A stretch of 64,000 bases of DNA, from contig NZ_CP109479.1 of NCBI RefSeq assembly GCF_036227485.1, positions 1,922,001 through 1,986,000 of the forward strand, given 5' to 3'. Source of the stretch: Streptomyces sp. NBC_01451 (lineage in GTDB: Bacteria > Actinomycetota > Actinomycetes > Streptomycetales > Streptomycetaceae). Positions 44,099 through 53,817 of this stretch are shown in pieces. Position 1 is the first letter of the stretch; every line of letters begins with the position of its first letter. A program made the position numbers and the translations under genes. The notes under the pieces were generated by a model that saw only the letters and a program-made list of their open reading frames with translations, ran no database searches and was not told the DNA's origin.

Positions 44099-45607
44099 AT
44101 GACCACCAGCACGAGCAGGCCGACCGTACCCGCGCGACATCGGTCCGGCGCGGGCGCCCGGCGGCGCAGGCCGGGGCGGCGCGGACGACTGGCACTGGCG
44201 ATCTGTCTCTCGCTCCTGCTGCTTCTCGCGGCCGGCGCCGGCTGGGTCTATCTGAAGCTGGACCGTGACATCAAGACCTTCGACGCGGGCGGCATCTCGG
44301 ACAACCGTCCGGCCGCGGGCTCGTCCAAGGGCGAGAACGTCCTGGTCATCGGCTCGGACGCGCGCAACGACGGCAACGCCGCGCTCGGCGGCGGCGACGT
44401 GAACGACATAGGCCGCTCCGACACCGCGTTCCTGCTGCACATCTACGCCGACCACAAGAACGCCGTGGCCGTCTCCATACCCCGCGACACCCTGGTCACC
44501 ATCCCGCCCTGCCGGCTGCCCGACGGCAAGTGGACGACCGCCCAGCGGGGCGTCATGTTCAACAGGGCCTACTCGGTCGGCGAGACCGCCAAGGGCAACC
44601 CCGCCTGCACCCAGAACACTGTCGAGAGCATCACGGGTCTGCGCGTCGACCACACCGTCGTCGTCGACTTCAAGGGCTTCGCCGCGCTGACCGACGTGGT
44701 GGGCGGGGTGAAGGTGTGCCTCCCCCAGAAGCTGTACGAACGTGATCTCAGCCCCAAGCGCACCACACGCGGCAAGCTGCTCTTCGACAAGGGCGAGCAG
44801 ACGGTCTCGGGGCAGAAGGCGCTGGACTACGTCCGGATCCGGCACGGCATCGGCGACGGCTCCGACATCGGCCGCATCAAACGCCAGCAGGCCTTCGTGG
44901 CAAGCCTGTTGACGGAGGTGAAGAGCAACGGTCTGAGCCCGACCAAGCTGCTCCCGCTCGCCGACGCGGCCACCAAGTCCCTGACCGTGGACCCCGGACT
45001 CGGCTCCGCCCAGAAGCTGATCTCCTTCGCGATGACGCTGAAGGACATCGACCTGCACAACACGAAGTTCGTCACCATCCCCTGGCGGTACCAGGGTTCG
45101 CGTGTCGCGATCGTCGAACCCGACGCCAGTGACCTCTGGGCCGCTCTCAAGGCGGACCGCACCCTGGACGGCAAGGACGCGAGCGGCAAGAAGAAGGCCT
45201 CGCCGAGCGCCCGTCCCACAGCCTCCGCGACTCCGGTGTCCGGCAGGGGAATCACCGTCACCGTCTACAACGGCACCACCGTCACGGGCCTGGCCGCGAA
45301 GGCCGCCGCCGAGCTGACCTCCAAGGGTTTCACGGTCAACGGCACGGCGACCGCGAGCAGCCAGGACCACGCGACGACGGTCATCGAGTACGGCCCCGGC
45401 CTCAAGTCCGCTGCCCAGACGGCGGCCCGCGTCTTCCCGGGCGCGGCCGTCCAGCCGGTGACGGCGGCGGGCGTCAACGTCGTCGTCGGCGAGTCGTACA
45501 AGGGCGGCTCCACCGCCGCGCCGCAGCCCACCGCCATCCCGAAGGACGTCACCGAGGGGGCCCGTTCGGCGGACGACAGCCTCTGCTCGAACCTCAGCTA
45601 CGGCTGA
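44099..45607 (+). CDS. LytR-CpsA-Psr (LCP) family envelope ligase with LytR_C domain
   Basis: A 502-aa type II membrane protein. A basic N-terminus and helix (LALAICLSLLLLLAAGAGWVY, about residues 36-56) are followed by the LCP domain with NVLVIGSDARND, the Asp/Arg set DIGRSDTAFLLHI and VAVSIPRDTLVTIPPC, RNRAYS-like FNRAYSVG and YVRIRHGIGDGSDIGRIKRQ. A C-terminal LytR_C domain starts near residue 380 (ITVTVYNGTTVTGLAAKAAA). LCP enzymes attach wall teichoic acid or other glycopolymers to peptidoglycan. The ATG at 44099 has AGAAGG six bases upstream. Its 3' end overlaps the convergent ATPase gene by 14 bp. Confidence 0.94.
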   Translation: MTTSTSRPTVPARHRSGAGARRRRPGRRGRLALAICLSLLLLLAAGAGWVYLKLDRDIKTFDAGGISDNRPAAGSSKGENVLVIGSDARNDGNAALGGGDVNDIGRSDTAFLLHIYADHKNAVAVSIPRDTLVTIPPCRLPDGKWTTAQRGVMFNRAYSVGETAKGNPACTQNTVESITGLRVDHTVVVDFKGFAALTDVVGGVKVCLPQKLYERDLSPKRTTRGKLLFDKGEQTVSGQKALDYVRIRHGIGDGSDIGRIKRQQAFVASLLTEVKSNGLSPTKLLPLADAATKSLTVDPGLGSAQKLISFAMTLKDIDLHNTKFVTIPWRYQGSRVAIVEPDASDLWAALKADRTLDGKDASGKKKASPSARPTASATPVSGRGITVTVYNGTTVTGLAAKAAAELTSKGFTVNGTATASSQDHATTVIEYGPGLKSAAQTAARVFPGAAVQPVTAAGVNVVVGESYKGGSTAAPQPTAIPKDVTEGARSADDSLCSNLSYG

Positions 45608-48128
45608 CCGGGGCGCCCCGCGCCGAGGACCGCCACCGCCGGGCGACGGCGAGGGCACCCCCGTACAGGCCCAGCACGACCGCCACAGGCGCGTAGTACG
45701 GCCCCGGCAGCCCCGCCAGCCCCAGCGGCGGGCCGAGCGGGGAGAGGGGCAGCAGGAGCCCCGCGGCGGCGAGCCCGGCCGCCGCCCGCCCGACGGCTCC
45801 CGTGACCCGGCCCCCGCCGCCGCGGAGCAGCAGCATCGCCACGGCCTGGGTGAGGAGGTTCTCGGTGAACCAGGCCGAGTGGAAGACAGTCCGGTCGTCC
45901 AGGGCGCCGGGCCCGCGCGGCACGAGGGCGAGCACGGCGAAGGTCGCGAGGTCGGCGACGGCGTTGAGCGCGCCGAAGCCGCCGAGGAGGCGCAGGAGGT
46001 CCCGGGGGCGCAGAACGGTCGGCCGGGCCAGGGCGCCGGGCCCGGGACGGTCGTGGGCGTACGCCAGTTGGGCCGTGTCGAAGCACAGGTTCTGCGCGAG
46101 GACCTGGGCCGGGAGCATCGGCAGGAAGGGCAGCAGGAGCCCGGCGGCGAGCATCGCGGCGACGTTGCCGAGGTTCGAGGAGAGCGTGACGCGCAGATAC
46201 GTGGCGATGTTGCCGCTGCTGTGCCGGCCGGCCGTGACGGCGTGGGCGACGGCGGCGAGGTCCTTCTCCCCGAGGACGACGTCCGCGCTCCCGCGGGCCG
46301 CGCCGACGGCGGCGCGCGGCGCGATCCCGACGTCGGCGGCGAGCAGCGCGGGCACGTCGTTCGCCCCGTCCCCGAGGAAGCCGACGGTGTGTCCGGCGGC
46401 CCGCAGCGCGGCGACGATCCGGGCCTTGTGGGCGGGGGCGCAGCCCGCGAAGACGGTCGTACGCCGGACCAGGTCCGCCAGTTCGGCGTCACCGAGGCCG
46501 ACCACCGTGTCCCCGTCCGCCACCTCCCCCGAGTCGAGGCCCAGGTCGTGGCAGGCGCGGGCGGCCGTGCCCGGACGGTCGCCGGTGAGGATCTTGACGT
46601 CCACGCCGAGCGCGGTGAGGTCGCGCAGGGCCTCGGCGGCGGTGGGCGCGAGGTCGTCCCGCAGGGCGACGAAACCCCGGAAGGTCAGGCCGCGTACGTC
46701 GGCGGGGGTCCACGCGCGGGCGCGCGCGGGCCGTTCGCGTTCGGCGGTGGCGACGGCGAGCAGCCGCAGTCCGCTCGCCGCCTGCTCGTCGGCGTGCGCG
46801 AGAAGGCGTGCCCGCGCGGCGGGGTCCGGTGCGCACCGCTCGACGACGTCGGCGACGGCGCCCTTGACGACGAGGAGGTGGGTCCCCGGCATCCCCCGTA
46901 CCCGAACCACCGCCGTGGCCGTCCGGCCCACCGGGTCGAAGGGCAGCGCGGCCACGCCGTCGTACCGTTCGTCGGCCGGTCCGGTCGCCGTCAGCAGCGC
47001 CTCGTCGAGGGCGTCCGGGGTGGGCGGGTCGGCGAGCTGGAGGGTCCACCAGGCGGCCATGGCGGCCAGGGTGAGCACCTCGGGGTCGTCCCGGCCGTCG
47101 GCGTCGGTGGACCGTTCGACGACGGGCCGGTCCCGGGTGAGTGTGCCGGTCTTGTCGAGGCACAGGACGTCGACCGCGCCCAGGTCGTGCAGGGCGGGCA
47201 GCCGCCTCACCACGACTCCGTGCGCCCGGGCGAGCCCCGAGGCCCCGCGCGCCAGACATGCGGCGATGACGACGGGCAGCATCTCGGGCGTCAGCCCGAC
47301 GGCCACCGCGACGGCGAACGGGAGCGTCTCGGGCCCCCGCCCGCGCAGCGCCCCGCTCACCACCAGCACGAGCGGCGGGGCGAGCAGCATGAACCGGATC
47401 AGCGCCCAGGAGATCCCGTGCAGCGACCGGTCGAAGGCGTTCCTGCCCCGGGGTGCGACGGCCTCGTGCGCGCCCGCGAAGCGCGTACGCGCCCCCGTGG
47501 CCAGCACCAGGGCGGTGGCGCTCCCGGAGGCGACGGCACTGCCCTGGAAGCACAGCTCGGGCCGCTCGAACCCGCCCCGGTCCGCCGTGCCCGGCCGTAC
47601 GTCCTTCGCGACCGGCGCAGACTCGCCCGTCAGCGGCGCCTGGTGCACGGTCAGCCCGGTCGCGCGCAGCAGCCGTACGTCCGCCGGGACCAGGTCGCCG
47701 GGCCCGAGCCGGATCACATCGCCGGGGACGAGTTCGGCGACCGGGATCTCCCGGGTGAGCGGCGGCCCGCCCCCCGGCGGTCGGCGCAGGACCGTAGCGG
47801 TGGCGGCGACCAGCTCGCCCAGCCCATTGAGGAAACGTTCCGCCTGATGTTCGCCGGAGGCGCGCAGCACACAGCCGACCGCGACCAGGGACAGGATCAC
47901 CGCGGCCGTCCCCCAGGCCGTGACGGCCGCGCAGACGAGCCCGAGACAGAGCAGTACGGCGGTGAAGGGGTCGCGGGCGCTCCGTACGAACCGGGCTGCC
48001 GGGCCGATCGGCCGGGCGGCCGGAACGACGTTCTCCCCGACCTCCGCGAGCCGCGCCTCGGCCTCGCTGTCGGTCAGACCGCGCGCGAGACCGGCGAGCC
48101 GGTACGGCGTCCGGAGGTCAGACCCCAC
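45594..48128 (-). CDS. Magnesium-translocating-type P-type ATPase (MgtA/P3B-like)
   Basis: An 844-aa membrane ATPase. It has the actuator loop LTGESAPVAKD, the helix-4 motif VGLTPEMLPVVIAA typical of MgtA, the phosphorylation site CLDKTGTLTRD, the hinge ILTGDRPGTAARA and FLGDGANDVPALLAADVG. Helices 5-6 carry NLGNVAAMLAAG and AQNLCFDTAQLAYAHD as in MgtA proteins. It probably imports Mg2+ driven by ATP. The start is a GTG at 48128 that overlaps the end of the ArsR gene by 11 bp, so the pair is coupled and the regulator presumably controls it. It was not checked whether all cation-site residues are retained. Confidence 0.87.
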   Translation of the reverse strand: MGSDLRTPYRLAGLARGLTDSEAEARLAEVGENVVPAARPIGPAARFVRSARDPFTAVLLCLGLVCAAVTAWGTAAVILSLVAVGCVLRASGEHQAERFLNGLGELVAATATVLRRPPGGGPPLTREIPVAELVPGDVIRLGPGDLVPADVRLLRATGLTVHQAPLTGESAPVAKDVRPGTADRGGFERPELCFQGSAVASGSATALVLATGARTRFAGAHEAVAPRGRNAFDRSLHGISWALIRFMLLAPPLVLVVSGALRGRGPETLPFAVAVAVGLTPEMLPVVIAACLARGASGLARAHGVVVRRLPALHDLGAVDVLCLDKTGTLTRDRPVVERSTDADGRDDPEVLTLAAMAAWWTLQLADPPTPDALDEALLTATGPADERYDGVAALPFDPVGRTATAVVRVRGMPGTHLLVVKGAVADVVERCAPDPAARARLLAHADEQAASGLRLLAVATAERERPARARAWTPADVRGLTFRGFVALRDDLAPTAAEALRDLTALGVDVKILTGDRPGTAARACHDLGLDSGEVADGDTVVGLGDAELADLVRRTTVFAGCAPAHKARIVAALRAAGHTVGFLGDGANDVPALLAADVGIAPRAAVGAARGSADVVLGEKDLAAVAHAVTAGRHSSGNIATYLRVTLSSNLGNVAAMLAAGLLLPFLPMLPAQVLAQNLCFDTAQLAYAHDRPGPGALARPTVLRPRDLLRLLGGFGALNAVADLATFAVLALVPRGPGALDDRTVFHSAWFTENLLTQAVAMLLLRGGGGRVTGAVGRAAAGLAAAGLLLPLSPLGPPLGLAGLPGPYYAPVAVVLGLYGGALAVARRWRSSARGAPVSRS

Positions 48129-48474
48129 GGAGATGCCGTACGGGGGCGCTGTCGGCCCGGTCGGTCAGCCGCCCGACCAGCAGCCGTACCACGGTGACGA
48201 TGTCCGGGTCGTCGACGAAGTACACCTGCCGGCGCCCTTCGCGCCGCGAGCGCACGAGCCCGGCGAGTCTCAGTTTGGTGAGGTGCTGGCTCACGGCGGG
48301 CAGCGCGCCGCCGACCCGTTCGGCGAGCCCGGTCACATCGCTCTCGCCCTGCGCCAGCGCCCACACGATGTGCAGCCGGGCGGGCGAGGCCAGCAGCCCG
48401 AAGGCCCCGGCGGCCTCAGCCAGCACCTCGGCGGACGGATCGTCGAACCCGGCGTTGCCCGTACCTGTCACCAC
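48118..48474 (-). CDS. ArsR/SmtB family transcriptional regulator
   Basis: A 118-aa winged-helix regulator: FGLLASPARLHIVWALAQGE, LAERVGGALPAVSQHLTKLR (recognition helix) and SRREGRRQVYFVDDPDI (wing). It should repress the downstream ATPase gene, with which it overlaps. The alpha-3 cysteine site of ArsR/CadC is absent, and the alpha-5 region (DPDIVTVVRLLVGRL) lacks the His/Asp/Glu set of SmtB/CzrA, although one His lies near the end (VRHLRGV). The metal or signal sensed is therefore unclear. Confidence 0.88.
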   Translation of the reverse strand: MVTGTGNAGFDDPSAEVLAEAAGAFGLLASPARLHIVWALAQGESDVTGLAERVGGALPAVSQHLTKLRLAGLVRSRREGRRQVYFVDDPDIVTVVRLLVGRLTDRADSAPVRHLRGV

Positions 48475-48483
48475 CGCGCCAGT

Positions 48484-49581
48484 TTAGGACCTGCCCGGCG
48501 GGTTCTGGTCCGGTGCGGGACCCGTGCTGCGTCGCACGATGAGGTGGGCGGGGATGACGGAGACCACGGCGCCGGCGTCCGCGCCCGTCTCCTCCCGGCC
48601 GTCGATCCGCGCCAGGAGCAGCCGCAGGGAACGGGTGCCGATCTCCTGGAAGTCGGTACGGATGGTGGTGAGCGGGGGCAGCAGATGGGCGGCTTCCGGG
48701 ATGTCGTCGTAGCCGACGACGCTGACGTCGTGCGGGACCCGGCGGCCGGCCTCGTGGAAGGCACGCAGCGCGCCGAGCGCCATCTGGTCGTTGGAGGCGA
48801 AGACGGCGGTGACGGCCGGATCGCGGGCGAGCCGGCGGCCCAGCTCGTACCCGGAGTCGGCGCTCCAGTCGCCGACGAGCGGCTCGGGCACGTGTGCCCC
48901 GGCCTTCTCCAGGGTCTCGCGCCAGCTCGCGGCCCGGCGCTCGGCGGACGTCCAGCCGGTCGGTCCGGCGATGTGCCGGACCGTACGGTGGCCCAGGCCC
49001 AGGAGGTGTTCGGTGGCCAGGCGTGCCCCGCCCCGGGAGTCGGCGGTGACCATGGGGGTGTCGTCGTCGAGGGCGTTGTCCATCACCACGAGAGGGATGT
49101 CGAGGTGGGCCTCGGCGAGCGCCCTGCCGACGCGCCGCTGCGGGGCGATGGCGATGACCCCGTCGGCGCCCTCCGCCGACAGCCGGTCCACGGCCTCGAC
49201 GACGGTGTTCCGGTCGGCGGTGTCGAGGGCGATGGAGCTGACGAGGTACCCGGCGTCCTGGGCGGCGGTGTTGATCGCGGTGAGCGTGGAGGCGGGCCCG
49301 TAGCGGGCCGCGTCGAAGGAGATCACCCCGAGCATCCGGGTCCGTCCGCTGGCCAGCGAGCGCGCACTGCGGCTCGGCCGGTACCCGAGCGACCGCATGG
49401 CCTCCAGCACCGACTCGCGGGTCTCGGCCCGTACGGCCGGATTGTCGTTGAGCACCCGCGACACCGTCTGCTTGGAGACTCCGGCCAGCCGCGCCACGTC
49501 GTCCATCACCGGCCTCGCGCCCGCGAAGTTGCGCCGGCTGCGTCCCTTGGGGGCAGCGCCGCCACCGGCACTTCGGGTCAT
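48484..49581 (-). CDS. LacI family transcriptional regulator
   Basis: A 365-aa LacI-type repressor. The HTH and hinge run from about residue 27 (MDDVARLAGVSKQTVSRVLN, then LGYRPSRSARSLASG), followed by the sugar-binding domain (LGVISFDAARYGPASTL, AVFASNDQMALGALRAF, VSVVGYDDIPEAAHLLPPL, TTIRTDFQEIG). It is encoded directly downstream of two beta-galactosidase genes on the same strand (97-bp gap), so it probably senses a galactoside and represses them. The perfect palindrome at 54528-54563 with the core TTACCGGTAA is a typical LacI-family site and the likely target. The ATG at 49581 is used with AAGGA ten bases upstream. Confidence 0.92.
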   Translation of the reverse strand: MTRSAGGGAAPKGRSRRNFAGARPVMDDVARLAGVSKQTVSRVLNDNPAVRAETRESVLEAMRSLGYRPSRSARSLASGRTRMLGVISFDAARYGPASTLTAINTAAQDAGYLVSSIALDTADRNTVVEAVDRLSAEGADGVIAIAPQRRVGRALAEAHLDIPLVVMDNALDDDTPMVTADSRGGARLATEHLLGLGHRTVRHIAGPTGWTSAERRAASWRETLEKAGAHVPEPLVGDWSADSGYELGRRLARDPAVTAVFASNDQMALGALRAFHEAGRRVPHDVSVVGYDDIPEAAHLLPPLTTIRTDFQEIGTRSLRLLLARIDGREETGADAGAVVSVIPAHLIVRRSTGPAPDQNPPGRS

Positions 49582-49678
49582 GGGGGTCGCATCCTTCGGC
49601 TTCGTCTCGTGGCGGTCGTGCCCCGCCCGGCTGGCCCACAGGATAGGCCGCCGGACGGAGGTCACCACCGGAAAGGCC

Positions 49679-52060
49679 CTACCCTCCGAGCACGTGAGTC
49701 CGGACCGTGACCCACTCGACCCGCGCGATCCCGGCCTCCCCCACCGGCAGGGGCACCGGCAGGTGCACGGGTGCGTCGGCGGGGAACGGCAGCACCCTCA
49801 CCCGCAGCCCGCCGGCGCGCAGCGCGTCGTCCGGCAGCCGGTCGAGGCCGATCTCCCAGACCCGCCCCGCGAAGAACTGGTCGGCGACCAGCGTGTCCCC
49901 GACATGGGCGCGGGCCACGTCCCCGGTCCAGTGGATGCGCAACAGCGTTCCGGTGCGCGGGAGTTCCTCCGGTACGTCGATGAGGTACTCGGCGGCGGAC
50001 GTGTCGAAGTACTTGTCGGCGGGGGCGCCGGCCCGGTCCAGCACACCGGTGACGGTGCCGGGCGCGGGCCCGGCGGGCCGGACGAGGGTCACGCCGAGGG
50101 TGCCGGAGCGGCCGGGGCCGCGGTCTTCGCCGGCCGGGAGCGTGTAGCGGGTGAACACCCCGTCGGGGGCCACCGCCGGGTTCCCGCCGGGAGGCCGCTC
50201 GGGCGCGGGCAGCACGGCGAACGACGTCTGCGGCGCCGCGCTGTGCAGCCGGACCTCACCGGCCGGCTCGTCGAAGACGACGCCGTCCCCGGCGCCGCAC
50301 AGGACGAGCCGCTCGGCCCCCCAGGCCACGCCCCGGTATGCGGTACGGGCGGTCGCCGCGTCCAGCACCAGCAGGCCGACCTGTCCGCCGTCCACCGTCC
50401 CGACCTCGACGAGGGCGTCCGTCCCGGGCCGCAGTCCGGTGACGAGGAAACGTCCGTCGACGGACTCCACCTGCCCCATGGGCGTGTGCACGTATCTCAA
50501 CGTCCCGATGTCCAGGGCGAGTTCGACGGGGATCCCGTCCGTGGCAGCCAGCACCAGGACGGTGCGTCCGCCGACGTCGACCGTGCACACCGGCTGGGCG
50601 GTGGCCCAGTCGAGCCGGAGTCCGGCGACGTCGAGACGTAACGGCCAGCAGAAATAGGCTCCCTGAGGAACCGTCACCGGTGTGCTGGGAAAAGCCAGTT
50701 CCGGCGCGTCCGGGAACTCCACGGTGAACGAGGTGTCCGGGTGGTCCGGCAACGGCTCGTGCGGCTGGTGGTTGTTGACGAAGAGGAAACCGGATCCGCC
50801 GTCGCTCCGCACGGCCCACCGCAGTGTCTCCCGGTCGTCCTGCCCGGCCGGCTGCCGCGCGGGCAGCACGGACTCCATGGGTGCGACGCGCTCACCGAAG
50901 TCCGCCAACAGCAGGTGCTGGAGGCGCAGTTCGTCGTAGGAGGGCCGGTACTGCCCGTACTCGCCGAGCGGTGCCTGGAAGTCGTACGTCAGGACGGGCA
51001 GGTCGTTCGGGTAGTCGGTCGCGTGGGACTCCTGGAGGGTGGTCAGCTCGCCCGCCGGGTTGGTGCCGCCGTGGAACATGTAGTAGCCCTGCCAGACCGA
51101 GCCGCACCCGATCTTCGTGAGCCCGAGGGCGCCGATGTCGGCGGCGTCGACACGTGGCCGACGATGGTAGGCCACGGCCATCCCGCCGCCCAACTCACAG
51201 GTGGCCCAGGGGAATCGGTCGGTCGCCGCCGGTTCACCACCCCGTACGTGTGTCGGGCGCAGGTCGGCGCCGATGCCCTCGTCGTCGCGCTGATGGGTGA
51301 AGAAGAAGTGCTTGCGGCAGGTGTCGGGCCAGCCGCCGTCCCACTCCGTCCAGAAGGTCTCGGTGTAGCCGCCGTAGAGCGGAAGCAGTTCGTCGGGCGG
51401 GAGTTGGACCCCGCCCCAGGCCGTCGAGGTCCAGAGCGGGGCGCTCAGCCCGGCCTCCTGCGCCATCCGCTTCAGGGTGAGGAGGTGGCCCGGCTGGTCG
51501 TACAGCTCGTTCTCGATCTGGATGCCCACGATCGGGCCGCCGTGCGCCCGGTCGAGCCCCTTCAACTGCTCGGCGATCGCGGTGAACCAGCCGCGTACGG
51601 GTTCCAGATAGGCGGGGTCGTCGGTGCGGGGTGCGCGGGTGCGGGCTAGCAGCCAGTCCGGCAGTCCGCCGTTGCGGACCTCGGCGTGGCTCCAGGGGCC
51701 GATGCGCGGGATGAAGTCCAGGCCGTGACGGGCGCAGAGTTCGGCGAAGCGGCGCAGGTCGCGGTCGCCGTCGAAGCGGACCCGGCCCTCGATCTCCTCG
51801 TGGTGGATCCAGATGAGGTAGCTGGCGACGGCCGTCACACCGGCCGCCTTCATCTTCAGCAGCTCCTCCTCCCACTCCCCCGCCGGGTAGCGGGTGTAGT
51901 GGAACTCGCCGGAGACGGGGAACCAGGGACGCCCGCCCCGGGTGAACCAGCGGCTGGTCACCCCGATCGGGTCGGCGACTCCCGGCGCGTCGGAGAAGGG
52001 GAGATGGCCGGTGAGCGGGGGCCCTGCGCTCGCGGGGACCCGGAGGAAGTGGCGGGTCAT
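49679..52060 (-). CDS. GH35 beta-galactosidase (793 aa)
   Basis: A 793-aa glycoside hydrolase of family 35. It has FPVSGEFHYTRYPAGEWEEE at the barrel start, the acid/base Glu185 in GIQIENELY and the nucleophile Glu289 in WATCELGGGMAVAYHRRP, then FHGGTNPAG. C-terminal beta-sandwich domains follow. No signal peptide is seen, so it works on imported oligosaccharides. Its ATG overlaps the stop of the other GH35 gene (ATGA, 52057-52060). The two differ in length and sequence and probably split a set of beta-galactosides. Confidence 0.93.
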   Translation of the reverse strand: MTRHFLRVPASAGPPLTGHLPFSDAPGVADPIGVTSRWFTRGGRPWFPVSGEFHYTRYPAGEWEEELLKMKAAGVTAVASYLIWIHHEEIEGRVRFDGDRDLRRFAELCARHGLDFIPRIGPWSHAEVRNGGLPDWLLARTRAPRTDDPAYLEPVRGWFTAIAEQLKGLDRAHGGPIVGIQIENELYDQPGHLLTLKRMAQEAGLSAPLWTSTAWGGVQLPPDELLPLYGGYTETFWTEWDGGWPDTCRKHFFFTHQRDDEGIGADLRPTHVRGGEPAATDRFPWATCELGGGMAVAYHRRPRVDAADIGALGLTKIGCGSVWQGYYMFHGGTNPAGELTTLQESHATDYPNDLPVLTYDFQAPLGEYGQYRPSYDELRLQHLLLADFGERVAPMESVLPARQPAGQDDRETLRWAVRSDGGSGFLFVNNHQPHEPLPDHPDTSFTVEFPDAPELAFPSTPVTVPQGAYFCWPLRLDVAGLRLDWATAQPVCTVDVGGRTVLVLAATDGIPVELALDIGTLRYVHTPMGQVESVDGRFLVTGLRPGTDALVEVGTVDGGQVGLLVLDAATARTAYRGVAWGAERLVLCGAGDGVVFDEPAGEVRLHSAAPQTSFAVLPAPERPPGGNPAVAPDGVFTRYTLPAGEDRGPGRSGTLGVTLVRPAGPAPGTVTGVLDRAGAPADKYFDTSAAEYLIDVPEELPRTGTLLRIHWTGDVARAHVGDTLVADQFFAGRVWEIGLDRLPDDALRAGGLRVRVLPFPADAPVHLPVPLPVGEAGIARVEWVTVRTHVLGG

Positions 52061-53817
52061 GGCTTCACCGGGCCGAGGTCGGGGGTGTCGGTGAGCAGGG
52101 CCTGCGCGGAGGTGGTCGCGGTCAGCTCAAGGAGCAGCAGGTCGTTGGCGCCCGGGCGCAGTACGGGCGCGGGCACGTAGAGGGTGCGCTGCGGTCCGCG
52201 GTTCCAGTAGCGGCCCAGGTGGAAGCCGTTGATCCAGGCCTGGCCCTTGGTCCAGCCGGGCAGCGACAGGAAGGTGTCGGCGGCGGTGACGACCTCGAAC
52301 GTGCCTCTGTAGAAGGTGGGTTGGGCAGCCGGGGTCGCGTCCGAGGGGGCGAAGGGCAGCGCGCTGAGGTCGTCGAGGGTGAGAGGGTGGCTGTCCCAGC
52401 CGTGCAGCGCGGTGCCGTTGAAGGCGACCGCTCCGAGGAGCCCCTTGGGGGAACCGATGCGGGGCCCGTAGTTGACCCCGCCCATGTTCTCCACGAGCAC
52501 GTCGACCGCCGCCCCGGCAAAGGGAATCCGGACCGGCAGGGACTCGTCGTGCCGCTCGCGCTCGAGTACGCCGACGGGGGCGCCATCGACGAAGACCTGA
52601 GCCCGGTCGCCGACACCGCCCTCGAAGTGGAGCAGCCCGTCGCCCGCGAGGGGAGCGGTGGTGCTGTAGAGCACGTACCCGGCACGCAGCCCCAGTTCGT
52701 CCATGGTCACCGGGTCCTCGGTGCGCACGGGCTTGGCGAGGAGCCCCACGTTGGGCAGCAGGGGCGCCCGCTGCCCCAACTCGACAGTGGTGGGCGGCAG
52801 TTTGACGCTAGCCACGGGGACCGGCTCGTCGGGGACGGGGGCGTGGCGGGCGATCACGTCACGGAAGGCGTGGTACTTCGGGCCGGGGTCACCGTTCTCG
52901 GTGAGGGCGGCGTCGTAGTCGTAGGACGTGACCATGGGCTGGTAGGCGTGGTCGTGGTTGGCGCCGTTGGTGAAGGCGAAGTTGGTTCCGCCGTGGAACA
53001 TGTAGATGTTGACGGAGGCGCCCGCAGCCAACAGCCGGTCCAGGTCGGCGGCGGCGTCGGCGGCGTCCCGGGTGTGGTGCTCCTCGCCCCAGTGGTCGAA
53101 CCAGCCGATCCAGAACTCGGAGCACATCAGGGGCCCTTCGGGCTGATGCGCCCTCAACTGGTCCAGAGACGCGGCGACTTTGCTGCCGAAGGTGCCTGTG
53201 GTGAGCACCCCGGGAAGGCTGCCCGCCGCGAGGTGCTCGGGGTTGGCCTGGTCGCAGGTGAAGAGCAACTCCCTGATCCCACGCGAACGCAGGGCCTCCG
53301 CGAGGTGTTCGAGATACGCGGTGTCGTCGCCGTACGCCCCGTACTCGTTCTCCACCTGGACGGCGATGACGGGCCCGCCGGACTCCGCGAGGTACGGCAG
53401 CAGGGGCGGCAGCAGCAGGTCGAGGTAGCGGTCGATGGCGCCCGTGAACCGGGGGTCGCTGGAGCGCAGCCGGATGCCGGGGTCGGTGGTGAGCCAGGAG
53501 GGCAGCCCGCCGCCGTCCCACTCGGCGCAGATGAAGGGGCCGGGCCGCAGCAGTACGTGCAGCCCCTCCGCCTTGGCCAGCCGCAGATACCGTGGCAGGT
53601 CGAGGATGCCGTCGAGGGCGAGGGTGCCGGGCTCGGGCTGGTGGAGGTTCCAGGGGACGTACGTCTCGACGGTGTTGAGGCCCATCAGGCGGGCCTTGCG
53701 CAGCCGGTCGGCCCACTGGTCGGGGTGGACGCGGAAGTAGTGCATCGCGCCGGAGATGATCCGGAACGGTTCACCGTGCAGCAGGAAACCGTCGGACGTC
53801 GTTGTCAGAGCGGGCAT
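52057..53817 (-). CDS. GH35 beta-galactosidase (586 aa)
   Basis: A 586-aa family 35 enzyme of the compact bacterial type. It has FRIISGAMHYFRVHPDQWAD, ETYVPWNLHQPEPG, the acid/base Glu158 in VQVENEYGAYG and the nucleophile Glu234 in LMCSEFWIGWFDHWG, followed by FHGGTNFAFTNGA. C-terminal jelly-roll domains end with FLSLPGWTKGQAWINGFHLG. It has no signal peptide. The ATG at 53817 is used with AAGGGA about nine bases upstream. It is the first gene of the galactosidase unit. No sugar transporter is adjacent. Confidence 0.95.
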   Translation of the reverse strand: MPALTTTSDGFLLHGEPFRIISGAMHYFRVHPDQWADRLRKARLMGLNTVETYVPWNLHQPEPGTLALDGILDLPRYLRLAKAEGLHVLLRPGPFICAEWDGGGLPSWLTTDPGIRLRSSDPRFTGAIDRYLDLLLPPLLPYLAESGGPVIAVQVENEYGAYGDDTAYLEHLAEALRSRGIRELLFTCDQANPEHLAAGSLPGVLTTGTFGSKVAASLDQLRAHQPEGPLMCSEFWIGWFDHWGEEHHTRDAADAAADLDRLLAAGASVNIYMFHGGTNFAFTNGANHDHAYQPMVTSYDYDAALTENGDPGPKYHAFRDVIARHAPVPDEPVPVASVKLPPTTVELGQRAPLLPNVGLLAKPVRTEDPVTMDELGLRAGYVLYSTTAPLAGDGLLHFEGGVGDRAQVFVDGAPVGVLERERHDESLPVRIPFAGAAVDVLVENMGGVNYGPRIGSPKGLLGAVAFNGTALHGWDSHPLTLDDLSALPFAPSDATPAAQPTFYRGTFEVVTAADTFLSLPGWTKGQAWINGFHLGRYWNRGPQRTLYVPAPVLRPGANDLLLLELTATTSAQALLTDTPDLGPVKP

